Source: Chitinimonas viridis
GTDB lineage: Bacteria; Pseudomonadota; Gammaproteobacteria; Burkholderiales; Chitinimonadaceae
Assembly (NCBI RefSeq): GCF_030409555.1
Contig: NZ_JAUFPU010000019.1
Coordinates: 124,001-188,000 of the forward strand
DNA: 64,000 nt
Direction: 5' to 3'
The translations under genes were made by a program, and so were the position numbers. The number at the start of each line of letters is the position of its first letter. Position 1 is the first letter of the stretch. This document shows positions 1 to 10,162 of this stretch, in pieces. The notes under the pieces were generated by a model. It searched no databases. It was not told the DNA's origin and saw only the letters and a program-made list of their open reading frames with translations.

Positions 1-163
1 GCGCCCTCCACGCACCGTGCAACCTGAGCTTCCGTTGCAGCGGTGAGGGGGAATCAATCAGCGGAGAGCCTACACTTCGGGCTGCTGATGTTTAGCGCCA
101 GGGGCCCACTGGTGCCCACTCAGGCGTCACCGCCCATCAATGGCTGGAGTTCATACCCGGTGC

Positions 164-1018
164 TCAGTCGAAATAGGCCAGCATGCCATCCAGGCCGGTA
201 TGGTCGAGCGCGTAGTTTGCCTGGGCTTTTACCAGGGGCTTGGCGTGGCAGGCGATGCCATAGCCCGCCACGGCCAGCATTTTCAGATCATTGGCGCCAT
301 CGCCCATGGCCACAACCTGATCGGGTCGCAAGCCCAGTTCCTCACGCATCCTGATCAGTTCATCGGCCTTGGACTGGGCATCGATGATGTCGCCAACGAT
401 ACGCCCGGTCAGCTTGCCATCGTCTACTTCCAGCACGTTGGCGATGGTGCGCGTCAGGTTCAGCCGGGGCTTGAGCTTGTCGGTAAAGAAGGTAAAACCG
501 CCGGATATCAGCAGCGTCTTGCCGCCTGCGGCCTGCACCGCCCGCAACATGGTCTCTGCACCAGGCATCAACTGCAGGCGCTGCTCGTAAACCGCATCCA
601 GTGCTGTCTGGGGCAGGCCAGCCAGCAGGGCTACACGCTCGGTCAGGCTTTGCCGAAAATCCAGTTCTCCACGCATGGATCGTTCGGTAATGGCCGCAAC
701 CTGGGGCTTGATGCCCTGCATGTCGGCAATCTCGTCTATGCACTCGATGGTGATCAGGGTCGAATCCATGTCCATGACCACCAGGCCGATATCCGCCAGG
801 CGGGCCGAGGCCGGTATGAAGGCATGGTCGTAACCGGCCTCGGCACAGAAGGCTGCCACGTAGTCCTGGCTGGCGATGTCGGCGCGAGCGAGTTTGAAAG
901 CCTGATGACCTAGGGCGCCAGGACGGACCGCGCTGATCTGATCGGCGCTAGCCAGCTGTGCCAGTCGCTTGAGGTTCTGGGTGGCGATTTCCGGGGCCTG
1001 GATGATGAGCTTGTGCAT
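164..1018 (-). CDS. serB: Phosphoserine phosphatase SerB
   Basis: Hydrolyses O-phosphoserine to serine, the last step of serine synthesis, in the cytosol. HAD-family motifs are all visible: DMDSTLIT at about residues 83-90 (nucleophile D83, general acid D85), ISGGFTFF at 171-178, and the Mg-binding GDGANDLKM at 239-247. The first ~75 residues are the extra N-terminal domain usual in proteobacterial SerB. The open frame runs upstream to 1066, but the ATG at 1018 gives a normal 284-aa protein beginning MHKLII. That start lies 7 bases after the lolD stop, so serB is probably cotranscribed with lolC-lolD. The identification is secure; only the exact start is inferred. Confidence 0.93.
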   Translation of the reverse strand: MHKLIIQAPEIATQNLKRLAQLASADQISAVRPGALGHQAFKLARADIASQDYVAAFCAEAGYDHAFIPASARLADIGLVVMDMDSTLITIECIDEIADMQGIKPQVAAITERSMRGELDFRQSLTERVALLAGLPQTALDAVYEQRLQLMPGAETMLRAVQAAGGKTLLISGGFTFFTDKLKPRLNLTRTIANVLEVDDGKLTGRIVGDIIDAQSKADELIRMREELGLRPDQVVAMGDGANDLKMLAVAGYGIACHAKPLVKAQANYALDHTGLDGMLAYFD

Positions 1019-1025
1019 GGCAGGT

Positions 1026-1739
1026 TCAGGTGGTCTTGAGCAGGCGTGATCTGTCGGAGGCGGCATCGGCCCTGGCCAGTTTGCCGTCGTTCAAGGTAAG
1101 TACCCGGCCGGTGCGGGCAGCCAATTCCATGTCATGGGTGACGATGACAAGGGCCGTGCCCAGCCTGTCGTTGAGGCTAAGCATCAACTCATACACGGCG
1201 TTGGCCGTGTGTCGGTCGAGATTGCCCGTGGGCTCATCGGCCAGCAGGCATAGCGGGTCGGTCACCAGGGCGCGTGCGATGGCGGCACGCTGGCGCTCTC
1301 CACCCGATAGCTCGCCCGGCTTGTGTTTGAGTCTGTGGCCCAGGCCTACTTGTTCCAGCATGGTCGCCGCTTTGGCTTCTGCATCCTTGTGTGGCATGCG
1401 TCGTATCAGCAGGGGCATGGCGACATTTTCCAGCGCGCTGAACTCGGGCAGCAGGTGGTGGAACTGGTAGACAAAGCCCAGCAAGCGATTGCGCAAGGCA
1501 CTGCGTGCCGATTCACCCAGGCTGAACGGGTCTTGCCCATCGACATTGAGCGTGCCTGTAGAAGGGGTATCCAGCGTGCCTAGCAGATGCAACAAGGTAC
1601 TCTTGCCCGAGCCGGAGCTCCCTACAATGGCCAGCTTCTCGCCACGCTCTACCTGCAGATCAATGCCGTTGAGTACGGGCACTTCCAGGTCGGGATAGGT
1701 CTTGCCCAGGCCTTGGGCCAGCAATATGGGACTATTCAT
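1026..1739 (-). CDS. lolD: Lipoprotein-releasing ABC transporter ATPase LolD
   Basis: ATPase that powers release of outer-membrane lipoproteins from the inner membrane to LolA. Walker A is GSSGSGKST at about residues 40-48, followed by a Q-loop ([11 protein letters not shown]), the signature LSGGERQR and Walker [12 protein letters not shown]. These match the MacB/LolD branch of ABC ATPases. The frame is open further upstream, but the ATG at 1739 ([10 protein letters not shown]) gives the usual ~237 aa. It overlaps the end of lolC by 8 bases, which indicates translational coupling. The order lolC-lolD is the standard one. Confidence 0.93.
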   Translation of the reverse strand: MNSPILLAQGLGKTYPDLEVPVLNGIDLQVERGEKLAIVGSSGSGKSTLLHLLGTLDTPSTGTLNVDGQDPFSLGESARSALRNRLLGFVYQFHHLLPEFSALENVAMPLLIRRMPHKDAEAKAATMLEQVGLGHRLKHKPGELSGGERQRAAIARALVTDPLCLLADEPTGNLDRHTANAVYELMLSLNDRLGTALVIVTHDMELAARTGRVLTLNDGKLARADAASDRSRLLKTT

Positions 1740-2973
1740 AGCGCAAGGCCTCCGCCGGGTTGATGCGGGCAGCACGCCAGCTGGGGTAGAGCGTTGCCAG
1801 GAAGGCCAGTACCAGCGATACCGTACCGACAAACACGACGTCTCCGACCAGCACTTCGCTGGGGACTGACGAGATCAGATATACCTGCGGCGAGAGTATC
1901 TTGAAGTTCAGCAGGCCCTCAAAGAAGCTGACCACAGCGCCAACGTTATAGGCCAGCAGCGTACCGCACAATACGCCTACCAGCGTACCGACTATGCCTA
2001 TGGTGGCACCCTGGATCACGAATATCTTGAGTATGCTGCCAGGCGATGCACCCAGGGTGCGCAGAATGGCAATGTCGGCCTGTTTGTCTGTGACTGTCAT
2101 GACCAGGCTGGATACCAGGTTGAAGGCAGCGATACCGACGATCAGCGTCAGTATCAGCGACATCATGCGTTTCTCGATCTGTACCGCGCGGAAGTAGTTG
2201 CTGTTTTCCATGGTCCAGTCGCTGATCCATAGCGACTGGTGGCTGGCTTGCAGGGTCTCGCGCACCGTTGGGGCAGCAAGCGGGTCGGTGATCTTCAGCC
2301 GTATGCCGCTGATGTCCTCACCCAGCCGGTAGAGTTTTTGTGCATCGGCCAAGTCCACCAGTGCCAAACCAGCATCGTATTGGTACATATCGATACGAAA
2401 TAGGCCGACCACGGTAAAGCTGCGAAAGCGCGGCATCATGCCCGCTGGGGTGATGTTGCCCTGCGGGATGGCTAGTGTGACCTTGTCACCAAGGCCGACG
2501 CCCAAGGCACGAGCCAGTTCCTGGCCCAACACCACGTTGAACTCGCCCGTCTTGAGTGCGTCCAGGCTGCCACCCACCATGTGGCTGCCCAGGCCGGCGA
2601 CCTGTTCTTCCAGCTTGGGAACGATACCGCGCACCATAGCGCCCTGAGTGGCACCCTCGTGCCAGAGCAGGCCCTGGCCTTGGACATAGGGTGCGCTGGC
2701 GACGACGTCCGGATGCTGTTTCAGCGTGGCATCGGCTTCCTGCCAGCGCGCCAGTCTGCCACCTTCACCGCCGGCCTGTACATGGGAGGCCACTTCCAGG
2801 ATGCGGCCACGGATTTCGCGCTGGAAACCATTCATGACGGACAGCACCGTGATGAGTGCAATGACCCCCAGGGCGATCCCGCCCATGGAGGCAGCCGAGA
2901 TAAATGAGATAAAGCCGTTGCGGCGCTTGGCGCGGGTGTAGCGCAGGCCGATCAGCCATTCAAATGAATTCAC
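1732..2973 (-). CDS. lolC: Lipoprotein-releasing ABC transporter permease LolC/LolE
   Basis: Inner-membrane permease partner of LolD. An N-terminal membrane segment (about residues 22-46, [20 protein letters not shown]) is followed by a large MacB-like periplasmic domain and three C-terminal FtsX-type membrane segments. The family opening [20 protein letters not shown] is present. I start the gene at the GTG at 2973 ([10 protein letters not shown]) because family members begin at this point. The open frame continues upstream to an ATG-type start at 3018, which would add 15 unusual residues, and no strong ribosome-binding site decides the matter. Only one LolC/E-type gene is seen, as is common in betaproteobacteria, where a single subunit probably homodimerises. 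Confidence 0.88.
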   Translation of the reverse strand: MNSFEWLIGLRYTRAKRRNGFISFISAASMGGIALGVIALITVLSVMNGFQREIRGRILEVASHVQAGGEGGRLARWQEADATLKQHPDVVASAPYVQGQGLLWHEGATQGAMVRGIVPKLEEQVAGLGSHMVGGSLDALKTGEFNVVLGQELARALGVGLGDKVTLAIPQGNITPAGMMPRFRSFTVVGLFRIDMYQYDAGLALVDLADAQKLYRLGEDISGIRLKITDPLAAPTVRETLQASHQSLWISDWTMENSNYFRAVQIEKRMMSLILTLIVGIAAFNLVSSLVMTVTDKQADIAILRTLGASPGSILKIFVIQGATIGIVGTLVGVLCGTLLAYNVGAVVSFFEGLLNFKILSPQVYLISSVPSEVLVGDVVFVGTVSLVLAFLATLYPSWRAARINPAEALRYE

Positions 2974-3256
2974 GCGATACCACGTTTGTAAGGGAGAGTA
3001 AGGGGCGAAGTGTGCCACAGCAGGGGCTGCCCGCCCACATCGGAGCCAAGTCGATTCCGGTGCGGGAGGGAAGTTCCTGGGAGTGAACCAGATACCGCCT
3101 CAGTGCGTCCTAACTAGGTAGCCAGTTGTGCAGGGGAGGGCTGGCCGGTGCTGATTGCCTTAGTTTCGTGCGGCTGGCGGTGGCGGGGTAGAATGCGGCC
3201 AGCTTTTGGCGGGTGAGCTTGCCATGTCCGGTTCCCATTGCCGCACCAAACCATAA

Positions 3257-3522
3257 GAGCCTGTTCAAAGTCTTTTCGCCGCGTCGTTCGCAACCTTGCC
3301 GGATGAAGGGCAAGGCGCAAGCCGCGCAGCGGTACGGGTACCGTCAGCGGCTTGCAACGCCGCCGTTCGCCGGCAAGGCTGCGAACCCGAAGGGCTGAGC
3401 TGGAAAACGGCCATTCACTGCGTTGTAGCGCTTGGCAATAACTTGTTATTGCCTGCGCACCACGCCTTGTGCCTGGCCATTTTCCAGATCAGCGACACGA
3501 CGAAAAGACTTTGAACAGGCTC
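3257..3522. mobile_element. MITE-like element 1 with TAA target duplication
   Basis: A 266-bp non-coding element. Its ends are inverted repeats beginning GAGCCTGTTCAAAGTC; they match perfectly for 22 bases and imperfectly for about 10 more. TAA occurs directly outside both ends (3254-3256 and 3523-3525), as expected for a 3-bp TNA target duplication. Nested inverted repeats lie inside: a CGCAACCTTGCCGG-type arm pair near 3288/3375, and CTGGAAAACGGCCA near 3400 against TGGCCATTTTCCAG near 3475. No convincing gene is present. The ends and TNA duplications resemble IS5-family (IS1031/IS427-like) insertion sequences, so this looks like a miniature derivative mobilised by such an IS. The flanking 2974-3253 and 3526-3795 hold no gene I can support. 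Confidence 0.75.
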
Positions 3523-3795
3523 TAAGCAGGACGGCGTGCTGCCGGAGCCGGTAAAATCTACTGCCTACGGCTGATCGTGTCTGCGCTACAGCGAGTGGTG
3601 CGGTGGGCGGACGGCTTGCCCGCACCCCATCATCGGCATCCCGTATGGCTGCCTAGTGGGCGCGAGAACGTGGATTTTTTTGAGGTTCCTGAAGGCAACA
3701 CCGATACGCCCATGGATTATTGCGCCGCAGTGCCGATATGATGGGATGACATACTGGATGGCCCCCGCGGGGATAACACTGGGTACTGCTGCTAG

Positions 3796-5397
3796 ATGAT
3801 AGACACCTTCAAGAAGCTATTCGTATTCGGCCGGGAATCCCGCTTGGACAAGGCGGTGGCAACCGTGCAGAGCTCGGCTACGCTGGCACCTGTCCAGGCC
3901 ATGCAATCGGCAGGTGACTGGCTGGCACAGGAGCTTCGCCGCGCCGAACATCGCCGCGATGGCTTGGCCATCATGCGGGCGATCGATAACGACCTGCGCA
4001 GCATCCTGGAGGGTGCCATGGCAGGCATGCTTGAGGCCAAGACCAACCACGCCAGGCTGAATCTGCTGCTGCAGACCACCGTACCCTTCTGCGCCGTGAT
4101 ACTCGAGGCCTATACCGAGGCTTTGCGCCGCGACATGGTCGAGCTGGCGCGCAAGCCGGCCAATGCCCCGCTGGTGCAGGCATCGGTGGCCAACTGGCTG
4201 TACTGGATAGGCCGCGACCACGTAGTGCGTTTTGTGCGCGAGCCCAAGATGGACCGCCTGCCCTGGCACGAAATCGGCCCGGCGGCGGAGTTTGCCCTGA
4301 GCCTGGGCGGCACATTTGCCTCCAAGATAGCCCGACCCGATGGCGAGGCTGGGCGCCTGCAGAAACAACTGTCGCATCTGGTGTTGCTGTCGCGTACCTT
4401 GACGCCAGACTTGCAGGGGCGGCAACTGCTGATAGCCGACAGGGTGGCCGATACGTTAGCAAGCTTTATCAAGGTCAGCGACAAGCACTCGAGCCAGACG
4501 CCGTTCGGCCAAGCCAATAGCGATGACAACCCGCCCACCATGCTGACCCGCATGCCTACTCAGGCGCTGGTGCAGGGCCGTGGTTTGTTCTATGGCCTTG
4601 AAAAGACCCTGATGGAGCTGGTGGCGCTGGAAAACATCATTACCAGCCAGGGTAAGGTGCCGCAGAAGATGAATGCGGACGAGTACCTGGAGGTGGCCGA
4701 GACCCTGGTGGTGATCAAGCACCTGAAGAATCGCTGGAGCGGCCGCGAAGTCAAGCGGCAGGCCGAGCGCAAGGCCATCAGCGGCTCGCTGACCATCTGC
4801 TACGACTTCGGCGCCATACGCCGCATGGTGGTGCAAGCCACCCAAGAAACCAAGACCCGCACCAACGAGACCACCATAGAGCGTGCCATGGTGGAGGATG
4901 TCAGTGCCACCGGTGTGGGTCTGCAGCTCAACAAGCATACAGGCTGGCTCAAGGTGGGTATGCTGATGGGGGTCAAGACCGACAAGGACGTGAATTGGCG
5001 CATTGGTATTGTCCGTCGCGCCATTGCCCGTGGTCAGGGGCAGATGGTAGCGGGTGTGCAGCTACTGGCTCGCGATCCGGAATCGGTGCGCCTGACGCGT
5101 CGTGCCAATGTGTCGCAATGGGATATGGTGTCTGACCACCAATCCTGGGACAACCTGCTGGGACTCTACCTGCGGCCCGATCCGCTGAATGAGAACAGCC
5201 ATCTGCTGATACTGGCCAAAGCCGATCTGGTTGCTGGCAAGACCTATGGGGCGCCGGCAACACGCGAGGGGGACCTGGCTTTCCGGGTGGTCAGCCAGCA
5301 GGAGATAGGCGCTGATTGCGTGATCTACCGGGTAGAGCGGCTAGCCACGGTCGCCGGCGACACCCAAACCAGCGCAAAGCGCGATTCGAGCAGCTGA
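3796..5397 (+). CDS. Hypothetical protein with C-terminal PilZ-like domain
   Basis: A 533-aa cytosolic protein whose family I do not recognise overall. It has no signal peptide or membrane segment. The first ~330 residues look helical. The C-terminal part resembles a PilZ domain: VEDVSATGVGL at 366-376 contains the DxSxxG core (D368, S370, G373), followed by a beta-rich stretch ending WRIGIVRRA...VAGVQLL. The upstream RxxxR-type c-di-GMP contact is not clear (IRRMVVQ at about 344), so nucleotide binding is uncertain. The stop overlaps the start of the next gene (TGATG), and the order PilZ-like, RpfE-type, recJ suggests one transcript. The ribosome-binding site is weak. Confidence 0.72.
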   Translation: MIDTFKKLFVFGRESRLDKAVATVQSSATLAPVQAMQSAGDWLAQELRRAEHRRDGLAIMRAIDNDLRSILEGAMAGMLEAKTNHARLNLLLQTTVPFCAVILEAYTEALRRDMVELARKPANAPLVQASVANWLYWIGRDHVVRFVREPKMDRLPWHEIGPAAEFALSLGGTFASKIARPDGEAGRLQKQLSHLVLLSRTLTPDLQGRQLLIADRVADTLASFIKVSDKHSSQTPFGQANSDDNPPTMLTRMPTQALVQGRGLFYGLEKTLMELVALENIITSQGKVPQKMNADEYLEVAETLVVIKHLKNRWSGREVKRQAERKAISGSLTICYDFGAIRRMVVQATQETKTRTNETTIERAMVEDVSATGVGLQLNKHTGWLKVGMLMGVKTDKDVNWRIGIVRRAIARGQGQMVAGVQLLARDPESVRLTRRANVSQWDMVSDHQSWDNLLGLYLRPDPLNENSHLLILAKADLVAGKTYGAPATREGDLAFRVVSQQEIGADCVIYRVERLATVAGDTQTSAKRDSSS

Positions 5398-6410
5398 TGA
5401 AACTGACTTTGCTGGTACCCGACCTGCGTTTTGCCAGGCAGGCGGGGTTTGACCCTGTGGTGGAAATGCCTTTGCCTGGCCTGAGCAGCCTGCTGGGCCG
5501 AGCTGGTCGGCAGCCGCAGCCTGCCACCACCATGGAAGACTGGTTGCGGCAGCAGTTTGAGGGTGAGGGTTGCGGTGCGGCCGCACTCACCTTACCGCTA
5601 GACCTACCAGGCGCGGCGGCGGGCCACTGGCTGCGCGCCGACCCGGTACACCTGCGGGCAGATCGCGATAGGGCTTTGCTGTTTGATGCCAGCCTGCTGG
5701 CCATCAACCAGGCCGAGGCGGATGCCCTGGTGGCCGCCTTGAACAACCTGTATGCCGACGATGGCTACCAGTTTGCGGCCGCCACACCAAACCGCTGGTA
5801 CCTGCGCCTGCCCGAGGCACCTGATTTCACCACCACGCCCTTGGCACGGGTGGTGGGGCAAGACGTGCATGCGCACCTACCCAAAGGCCCTACGGCACTG
5901 CGCTGGCATCGCTTGCTCAACGAGCTGCAGATGCTGCTCTATACCCAGCCCGTCAATGATGCACGTGAGCTGGCGGGTAGGCCCACCATCAATTCGATCT
6001 GGCTGTGGGGTGAGGGCATTGCCCCCCATGGGCTGGCCAAACCCTGCGACAGGCTGATCGGCAACGATGCGCTGGCATGTGGCCTCGCGCAGGCTGCCGG
6101 GGTGGGCTATCAGGCCCTGCCGGCAGACTGGAAGGCAGCTGGTACCGGACACACCCTGGTCTGCCTGGATCAGCTCGTGGCAAGCGCCCGGCAGGGTGAT
6201 ATCCACGCCTGGCGAGAGGCCTTGCAGCAGCTGGAGCGTGATTGGTTCCAACCCCTGCTGGCAGCCTGGCAGGCGGGTGAGGTGGACGCCATCGATATGG
6301 TGCTACCCGGGGCACAGCAGACCCTGCAGGCGAGTTTGCGCCGTGGCGATCGCTGGAAGCTCTGGCGGCGACCGGTATTGCTGCGTGATTGCCTGGCCGA
6401 AGCTGTGTGA
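5397..6410 (+). CDS. RpfE-type regulatory / phosphoglycerate mutase-like protein
   Basis: A 337-aa protein of the family annotated as RpfE-type regulator or cofactor-independent phosphoglycerate mutase-like protein, commonly found next to recJ in betaproteobacteria. The family hallmark NSIWLWGEG is seen at about residues 199-207, with MKLTLLVPDL at the N-terminus. I chose the ATG at 5397, which overlaps the previous stop (TGATG). The alternative upstream start at 5316 would overlap the PilZ-like gene by 82 bases. Its biochemical function is not established. The recJ coding region starts 43 bases downstream, so coupling to DNA-repair gene expression is plausible but unproven. Confidence 0.7.
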   Translation: MKLTLLVPDLRFARQAGFDPVVEMPLPGLSSLLGRAGRQPQPATTMEDWLRQQFEGEGCGAAALTLPLDLPGAAAGHWLRADPVHLRADRDRALLFDASLLAINQAEADALVAALNNLYADDGYQFAAATPNRWYLRLPEAPDFTTTPLARVVGQDVHAHLPKGPTALRWHRLLNELQMLLYTQPVNDARELAGRPTINSIWLWGEGIAPHGLAKPCDRLIGNDALACGLAQAAGVGYQALPADWKAAGTGHTLVCLDQLVASARQGDIHAWREALQQLERDWFQPLLAAWQAGEVDAIDMVLPGAQQTLQASLRRGDRWKLWRRPVLLRDCLAEAV

Positions 6411-6453
6411 CCATGGCGGCCTTTGTAACTTCTGTAGTGCCACGATTCCTTAC

Positions 6454-8148
6454 ATGCAAATACTGACCCGTACGATTCCACCCGAAGCAGAGCACAGCCT
6501 GCTTGCCGCTGGCCTGCATCCGGTGGAGGCCCGCGTTTACGCTGCCCGGGGCATATGCAGCGCCACTGAGCTGGAAACCGAGCTGAAGCATTTGCTGCCG
6601 CCCAGCGGACTCAAGGGTCTGGTGCAAGCCGCCGCCAGGCTGGCGGATGCCGTCGCAGCACAGGAGCGCATCCTGATCGTGGCTGATTACGATGCCGATG
6701 GCGCCACCGCTTGTGCGGTGGGTTTGCGTGGTCTCTCCATGCTAGGCGGCAAGGTAGAGTTTCTGGTGCCCAACCGTTTTGAATACGGTTATGGCCTGAC
6801 GCCGGAGATCGTCGAGCTGGCAGCAAGCCGCCAACCGCAGCTGATCGTGACGGTGGACAATGGCATCGCCAGTGCCGCCGGGGTGCAGCGTGCGCGGCAA
6901 CTGGGCATGGATGTATTGATCACCGACCACCACCTGCCCGGCGAGATACTGCCCGAGGCCGTGATCGTGAACCCCAATCAACCCGGCTGCGAGTTTGCCA
7001 GCAAGCACCTGGCAGGTGTGGGCGTGATGTTCTACGTGCTGTTGGGCTTGCGCGCCGAACTGCGACAGCGCGGCGCCTTTGGCGACGGCACAGGCCCCAA
7101 CCTGGCAGAGCTGCTGGACCTGGTGGCGCTGGGTACGGTGGCCGATGTGGTCAAGCTGGATGTCAACAACCGCATTCTGGTGGAACAAGGCCTCAAGCGC
7201 ATGCGTGCTGGCCGTGCCTGTCCCGGCATCCTGGCCTTGTACCAGGCGGCTGGCCGCGAGGCGCGCCGGGCGAGCGCCTTCGACCTGGGGTTCATGCTGG
7301 GGCCGCGTCTGAACGCCGCAGGGCGGCTGGACGATATGAGCTTGGGCATTGCCTGCCTGACGGCGGACAACACCGAGGCGGCGCTGGCCATGGCGCGCGA
7401 GCTGGATCAGCTCAATCGCGAGCGGCGCCATATCGAAGCCGAGATGCAGGATATCGCCCAGGCCAAGCTCGATCAGATCGATGTTGGGGATCGCTACAGC
7501 CTGACCGTATTCGACCCGGATTTCCACCAGGGCGTAGTAGGCTTGGTCGCCAGCCGGCTCAAGGACAAACACCATCGTCCTACCATCGTGTTTGCGCAAG
7601 GCCTCGAAGGCGAGATCAAGGGCTCGGGCCGCTCTATCCCCGGCTTGCATCTGCGCGATGCGTTGGACTTGGTCTCCAAGCGTGAACCCAGCCTGATCGC
7701 CAAATTTGGCGGCCACGCCATGGCCGCTGGCCTGACCCTGGCCGATCCTGATGGCGTAGGGTCGTTCAGGCAGTGCTTCGAGACAGTATGCCGCGAGCTG
7801 CTGGACGCCCAAGCCCTGACACGCACGGTGGAAACCGACGGGGAACTGGATGCCGCCGCCATGAGTATGGAGCTGGCCGAGCGCCTCGACTGCCGGGTAT
7901 GGGGCCAGGGTTTTCCGGCACCAAGGTTTATCGGCCGCTTTCGCGTGCGCAGCCAGCGTGTGGTGGGCGAGAAGCACCTGAAACTACAACTGGAAGGCCA
8001 GGGCGGCCAAACCTTTGACGCCATGTACTTCCAGCATGCCGAACCGCTACCCGACCGGGTAGAGGCGGTCTACCAACTTTGCGTGAATGAGTGGCAAGGC
8101 AGGCGTAGCCTGCAACTGCTGCTGGATCATGCCCACCAGGAACCATGA
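6454..8148 (+). CDS. recJ: Single-stranded-DNA-specific exonuclease RecJ
   Basis: 5'-3' single-strand exonuclease of the DHH phosphoesterase superfamily, acting in recombination, mismatch and base-excision repair. Metal-binding motifs are present: DYDADG at about 78-83, VDNGIAS at about 135-141, and DHH at 158-160. The C-terminal DHHA1 signature appears as [15 protein letters not shown] and [10 protein letters not shown]. The coding frame is open far upstream (to 6067), but that part is the antisense or out-of-phase shadow of the RpfE-type gene. ATG 6454 ([10 protein letters not shown]) gives a normal 564 aa. The stop overlaps the rlmB start (ATGA). Confidence 0.94.
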   Translation: MQILTRTIPPEAEHSLLAAGLHPVEARVYAARGICSATELETELKHLLPPSGLKGLVQAAARLADAVAAQERILIVADYDADGATACAVGLRGLSMLGGKVEFLVPNRFEYGYGLTPEIVELAASRQPQLIVTVDNGIASAAGVQRARQLGMDVLITDHHLPGEILPEAVIVNPNQPGCEFASKHLAGVGVMFYVLLGLRAELRQRGAFGDGTGPNLAELLDLVALGTVADVVKLDVNNRILVEQGLKRMRAGRACPGILALYQAAGREARRASAFDLGFMLGPRLNAAGRLDDMSLGIACLTADNTEAALAMARELDQLNRERRHIEAEMQDIAQAKLDQIDVGDRYSLTVFDPDFHQGVVGLVASRLKDKHHRPTIVFAQGLEGEIKGSGRSIPGLHLRDALDLVSKREPSLIAKFGGHAMAAGLTLADPDGVGSFRQCFETVCRELLDAQALTRTVETDGELDAAAMSMELAERLDCRVWGQGFPAPRFIGRFRVRSQRVVGEKHLKLQLEGQGGQTFDAMYFQHAEPLPDRVEAVYQLCVNEWQGRRSLQLLLDHAHQEP

Positions 8149-8909
8149 CTATGGCCAATACCCGCGTACTGCACGGCTTCCATGCCGTGACCGCCCGCCT
8201 CAGCCGCCTGCCCGAAAGCGTGCTGGAACTCTATGTGGCCCGCGAGCGGCACGACCCACGCATGCACGAGCTGCTGAAGCTGGCGGAACACTCCGGCGTG
8301 CGGCTGATACATGCCGATGCAGCCCGGCTGGACGGCCTGACGGGTCATCACAGGCACCAGGGGGTAGCGGCCGTCATCGATGCCAACAAGACCTTTGTTG
8401 CGCTGGAAGACGTGCTGGAAGACCTGACCGAACCGCCCTTGCTGCTGGTACTGGACGGCATCACCGATCCCCACAACCTGGGCGCCTGCCTGCGGGTGGC
8501 AGACGCCATGGGGGTGCACGCAGTGCTGGCGCCCAAGGATAAATCGGTCGGCATCAATGCGACTGTCTCCAAGGTGGCCTGCGGCGCCGCCGAAGTGGTG
8601 CCCTATATCGTGGTGACCAATCTGGCCCGCAGCCTGCGGGAGTTGAAAGACGCCGGGGTCTGGATAGCGGGTACGGATATGGATGCCGACACCGACCTGT
8701 TCCACTTTGATCAATCCGGCCCGCTGGCCTGGGTAATGGGTGCGGAAGGGCAGGGCATGCGCAGACTGACGCGCGAACACTGCGACGTGCTGGTCAATAT
8801 CCCCATGTTCGGTACGGTAGAAAGCCTGAATGTCTCGGTCGCGACCGGCATGTGCGTGGCAGAAAGCCGCCGCCAGCGCGTGATGGCCGCGGAGGCCGCC
8901 AAGCGCTGA
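8145..8909 (+). CDS. rlmB: 23S rRNA Gm2251 2'-O-methyltransferase RlmB
   Basis: SpoU/TrmH-family methyltransferase that methylates G2251 in the 23S rRNA P-loop. The N-terminal L30e-like substrate domain (residues 1-75, starting VLHGFHAV) is followed by the knotted SPOUT core with motifs [15 protein letters not shown] (about 103-117), [11 protein letters not shown] and [16 protein letters not shown]. Length 254 aa is typical. The start ATG overlaps the recJ stop, and AGGA sits 5 bases upstream, so translation is coupled to recJ. RlmB beside recJ is not the usual gammaproteobacterial arrangement with rnr. Confidence 0.93.
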   Translation: MTMANTRVLHGFHAVTARLSRLPESVLELYVARERHDPRMHELLKLAEHSGVRLIHADAARLDGLTGHHRHQGVAAVIDANKTFVALEDVLEDLTEPPLLLVLDGITDPHNLGACLRVADAMGVHAVLAPKDKSVGINATVSKVACGAAEVVPYIVVTNLARSLRELKDAGVWIAGTDMDADTDLFHFDQSGPLAWVMGAEGQGMRRLTREHCDVLVNIPMFGTVESLNVSVATGMCVAESRRQRVMAAEAAKR

Positions 8910-9103
8910 GCGGTACCTTAGGCGTTGTCGTGCTGGCTGGCCACGTGGGTTCGCTGGCGACGGCGCTGAGTTTTGCTGGCGGTACATTGAGGTGGCGTTT
9001 GGCAGGCGGGTGATGCGCCTGCCATCCTACCGGGTGCTGTTACGGTGCGTGGGTGGGTCTAGGGAGTGTGCAAAATGATCTACGGCAAATGGAGTACCTA
9101 CCC

Positions 9104-9484
9104 ATGAGCGCAGCCGAGCCGCAACACTGGACCCAAGTGCCCCATGCCCCCGCGCCGGGCAGCCATGTGTGTGCGCTGGCGGCCTTGCCGGATGGGGTGG
9201 CGACCATGCAGACATTGGGTGTAGCGGCCATGCCGTTCCACCTGCTGCTGTTGCGTAGCGGCGAGGTGGTCTACGGCTATGTCAATCGCTGCGCCCACTT
9301 TGGTGCGCCGCTGGCCAAGCAGCAGGAACAACTGATCTTCAAGCCACACGAGAGCGTGAGCTGCAACGTGCATTACGCCCGGTATCGCTGGCAGGACGGC
9401 GTGTGCGTGGCGGGTGAATGCGCAGGCGCGGCCCTGCTGGCGGTGCCGCTGTGTGTGCAGGATGGTGTGGTGTTGGTGGGGTGA
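9104..9484 (+). CDS. Small Rieske [2Fe-2S] protein
   Basis: A 126-aa single-domain Rieske ferredoxin-like protein. The two ligand boxes are clear: C63-A-H65 and C87-N-V-H90, the CxH...CxxH pattern that binds a [2Fe-2S] cluster. No signal peptide is visible, so a cytosolic electron-transfer or NirD-like role is likely, but no partner oxygenase or reductase lies nearby. The frame is open from 9053; ATG 9104 (MSAAEPQHW) has GGAG about 9 bases upstream and gives a compact protein. The region 8910-9103 contains no other gene. Confidence 0.82.
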   Translation: MSAAEPQHWTQVPHAPAPGSHVCALAALPDGVATMQTLGVAAMPFHLLLLRSGEVVYGYVNRCAHFGAPLAKQQEQLIFKPHESVSCNVHYARYRWQDGVCVAGECAGAALLAVPLCVQDGVVLVG

Positions 9485-9571
9485 GGCTTGCGAGAGTGTT
9501 TGCCCAGTAATTTGAACGAACAAATTGCCTCTTGGGGCCGTTTGTGTAGACGCCTTGCTTAGGGGGATTTT

Positions 9572-10162
9572 ATGACTATGAAACTGGTTTGCATACTGCT
9601 TACTCTGTTTTTTTCGAGTTGTGCATGGGCAGAAAAACCGGCTTTTGAGTACGCTGGTTTGAACATTGATACGACTGAACACGATCTCCGTAAACGCTAC
9701 GCTAAATCAAATTTTCAAATTTCATCAGAAACAAAATCATATTATGTATGGGTCGATAAGTCCGAAGTTAATAGTGGCATCTATGCCATTAAAATTTACC
9801 GGGGTCAAGCGTACTGGTCTAATGGGGTGAAGGGTGTTCAGCCTGTGCTTGCCGAATTTAAGTGGTTGAATTTAAATCTTGAAAAGCCGTATGAATTATT
9901 GGGTGTTAAGCCCAAAACTTGGGAGGCTGAACATTACGCTAGGCATCCCAATTGCATGTCGGTTCTGATGGACTTATCGAAGAAATATGGTAGCCCATCC
10001 GTTGGTGATAAAAGCTCGGAAGAAAGTCTTGAGGTTCAAGGTTACAAATGGACATCAGGCGATGAAGATATGGTGCTTAATTGTTATACGTTAAGGGGTA
10101 AGGGGCGCTCACTCGCTGCTGAAATAACGCTATCGAAGCCTGTGCAAGGTGTGAGTAAGTAG
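9572..10162 (+). CDS. Exported hypothetical protein, AT-rich
   Basis: A 196-aa protein with a clear signal peptide (MTMKLVCILLTLFFSSCAWA, cleavage likely after AWA), so it is periplasmic or exported. The Cys in SSCAWAE is not a convincing lipobox because position -3 is Ser rather than Leu. The mature part is lysine- and tyrosine-rich with two cysteines (NCMS and LNCY), possibly a disulphide. I recognise no family. Codon usage and base composition are distinctly more AT-rich than those of the neighbours, suggesting acquisition. AGGGGG lies 5 bases before the ATG at 9572; a second in-frame ATG is at 9578. Confidence 0.75.
   Translation: MTMKLVCILLTLFFSSCAWAEKPAFEYAGLNIDTTEHDLRKRYAKSNFQISSETKSYYVWVDKSEVNSGIYAIKIYRGQAYWSNGVKGVQPVLAEFKWLNLNLEKPYELLGVKPKTWEAEHYARHPNCMSVLMDLSKKYGSPSVGDKSSEESLEVQGYKWTSGDEDMVLNCYTLRGKGRSLAAEITLSKPVQGVSK

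Noticed and set aside
3213-3514. Short reading frames inside MITE-like element 1
   Set aside because: They cross the terminal and internal inverted repeats, overlap one another and lack ribosome-binding sites.
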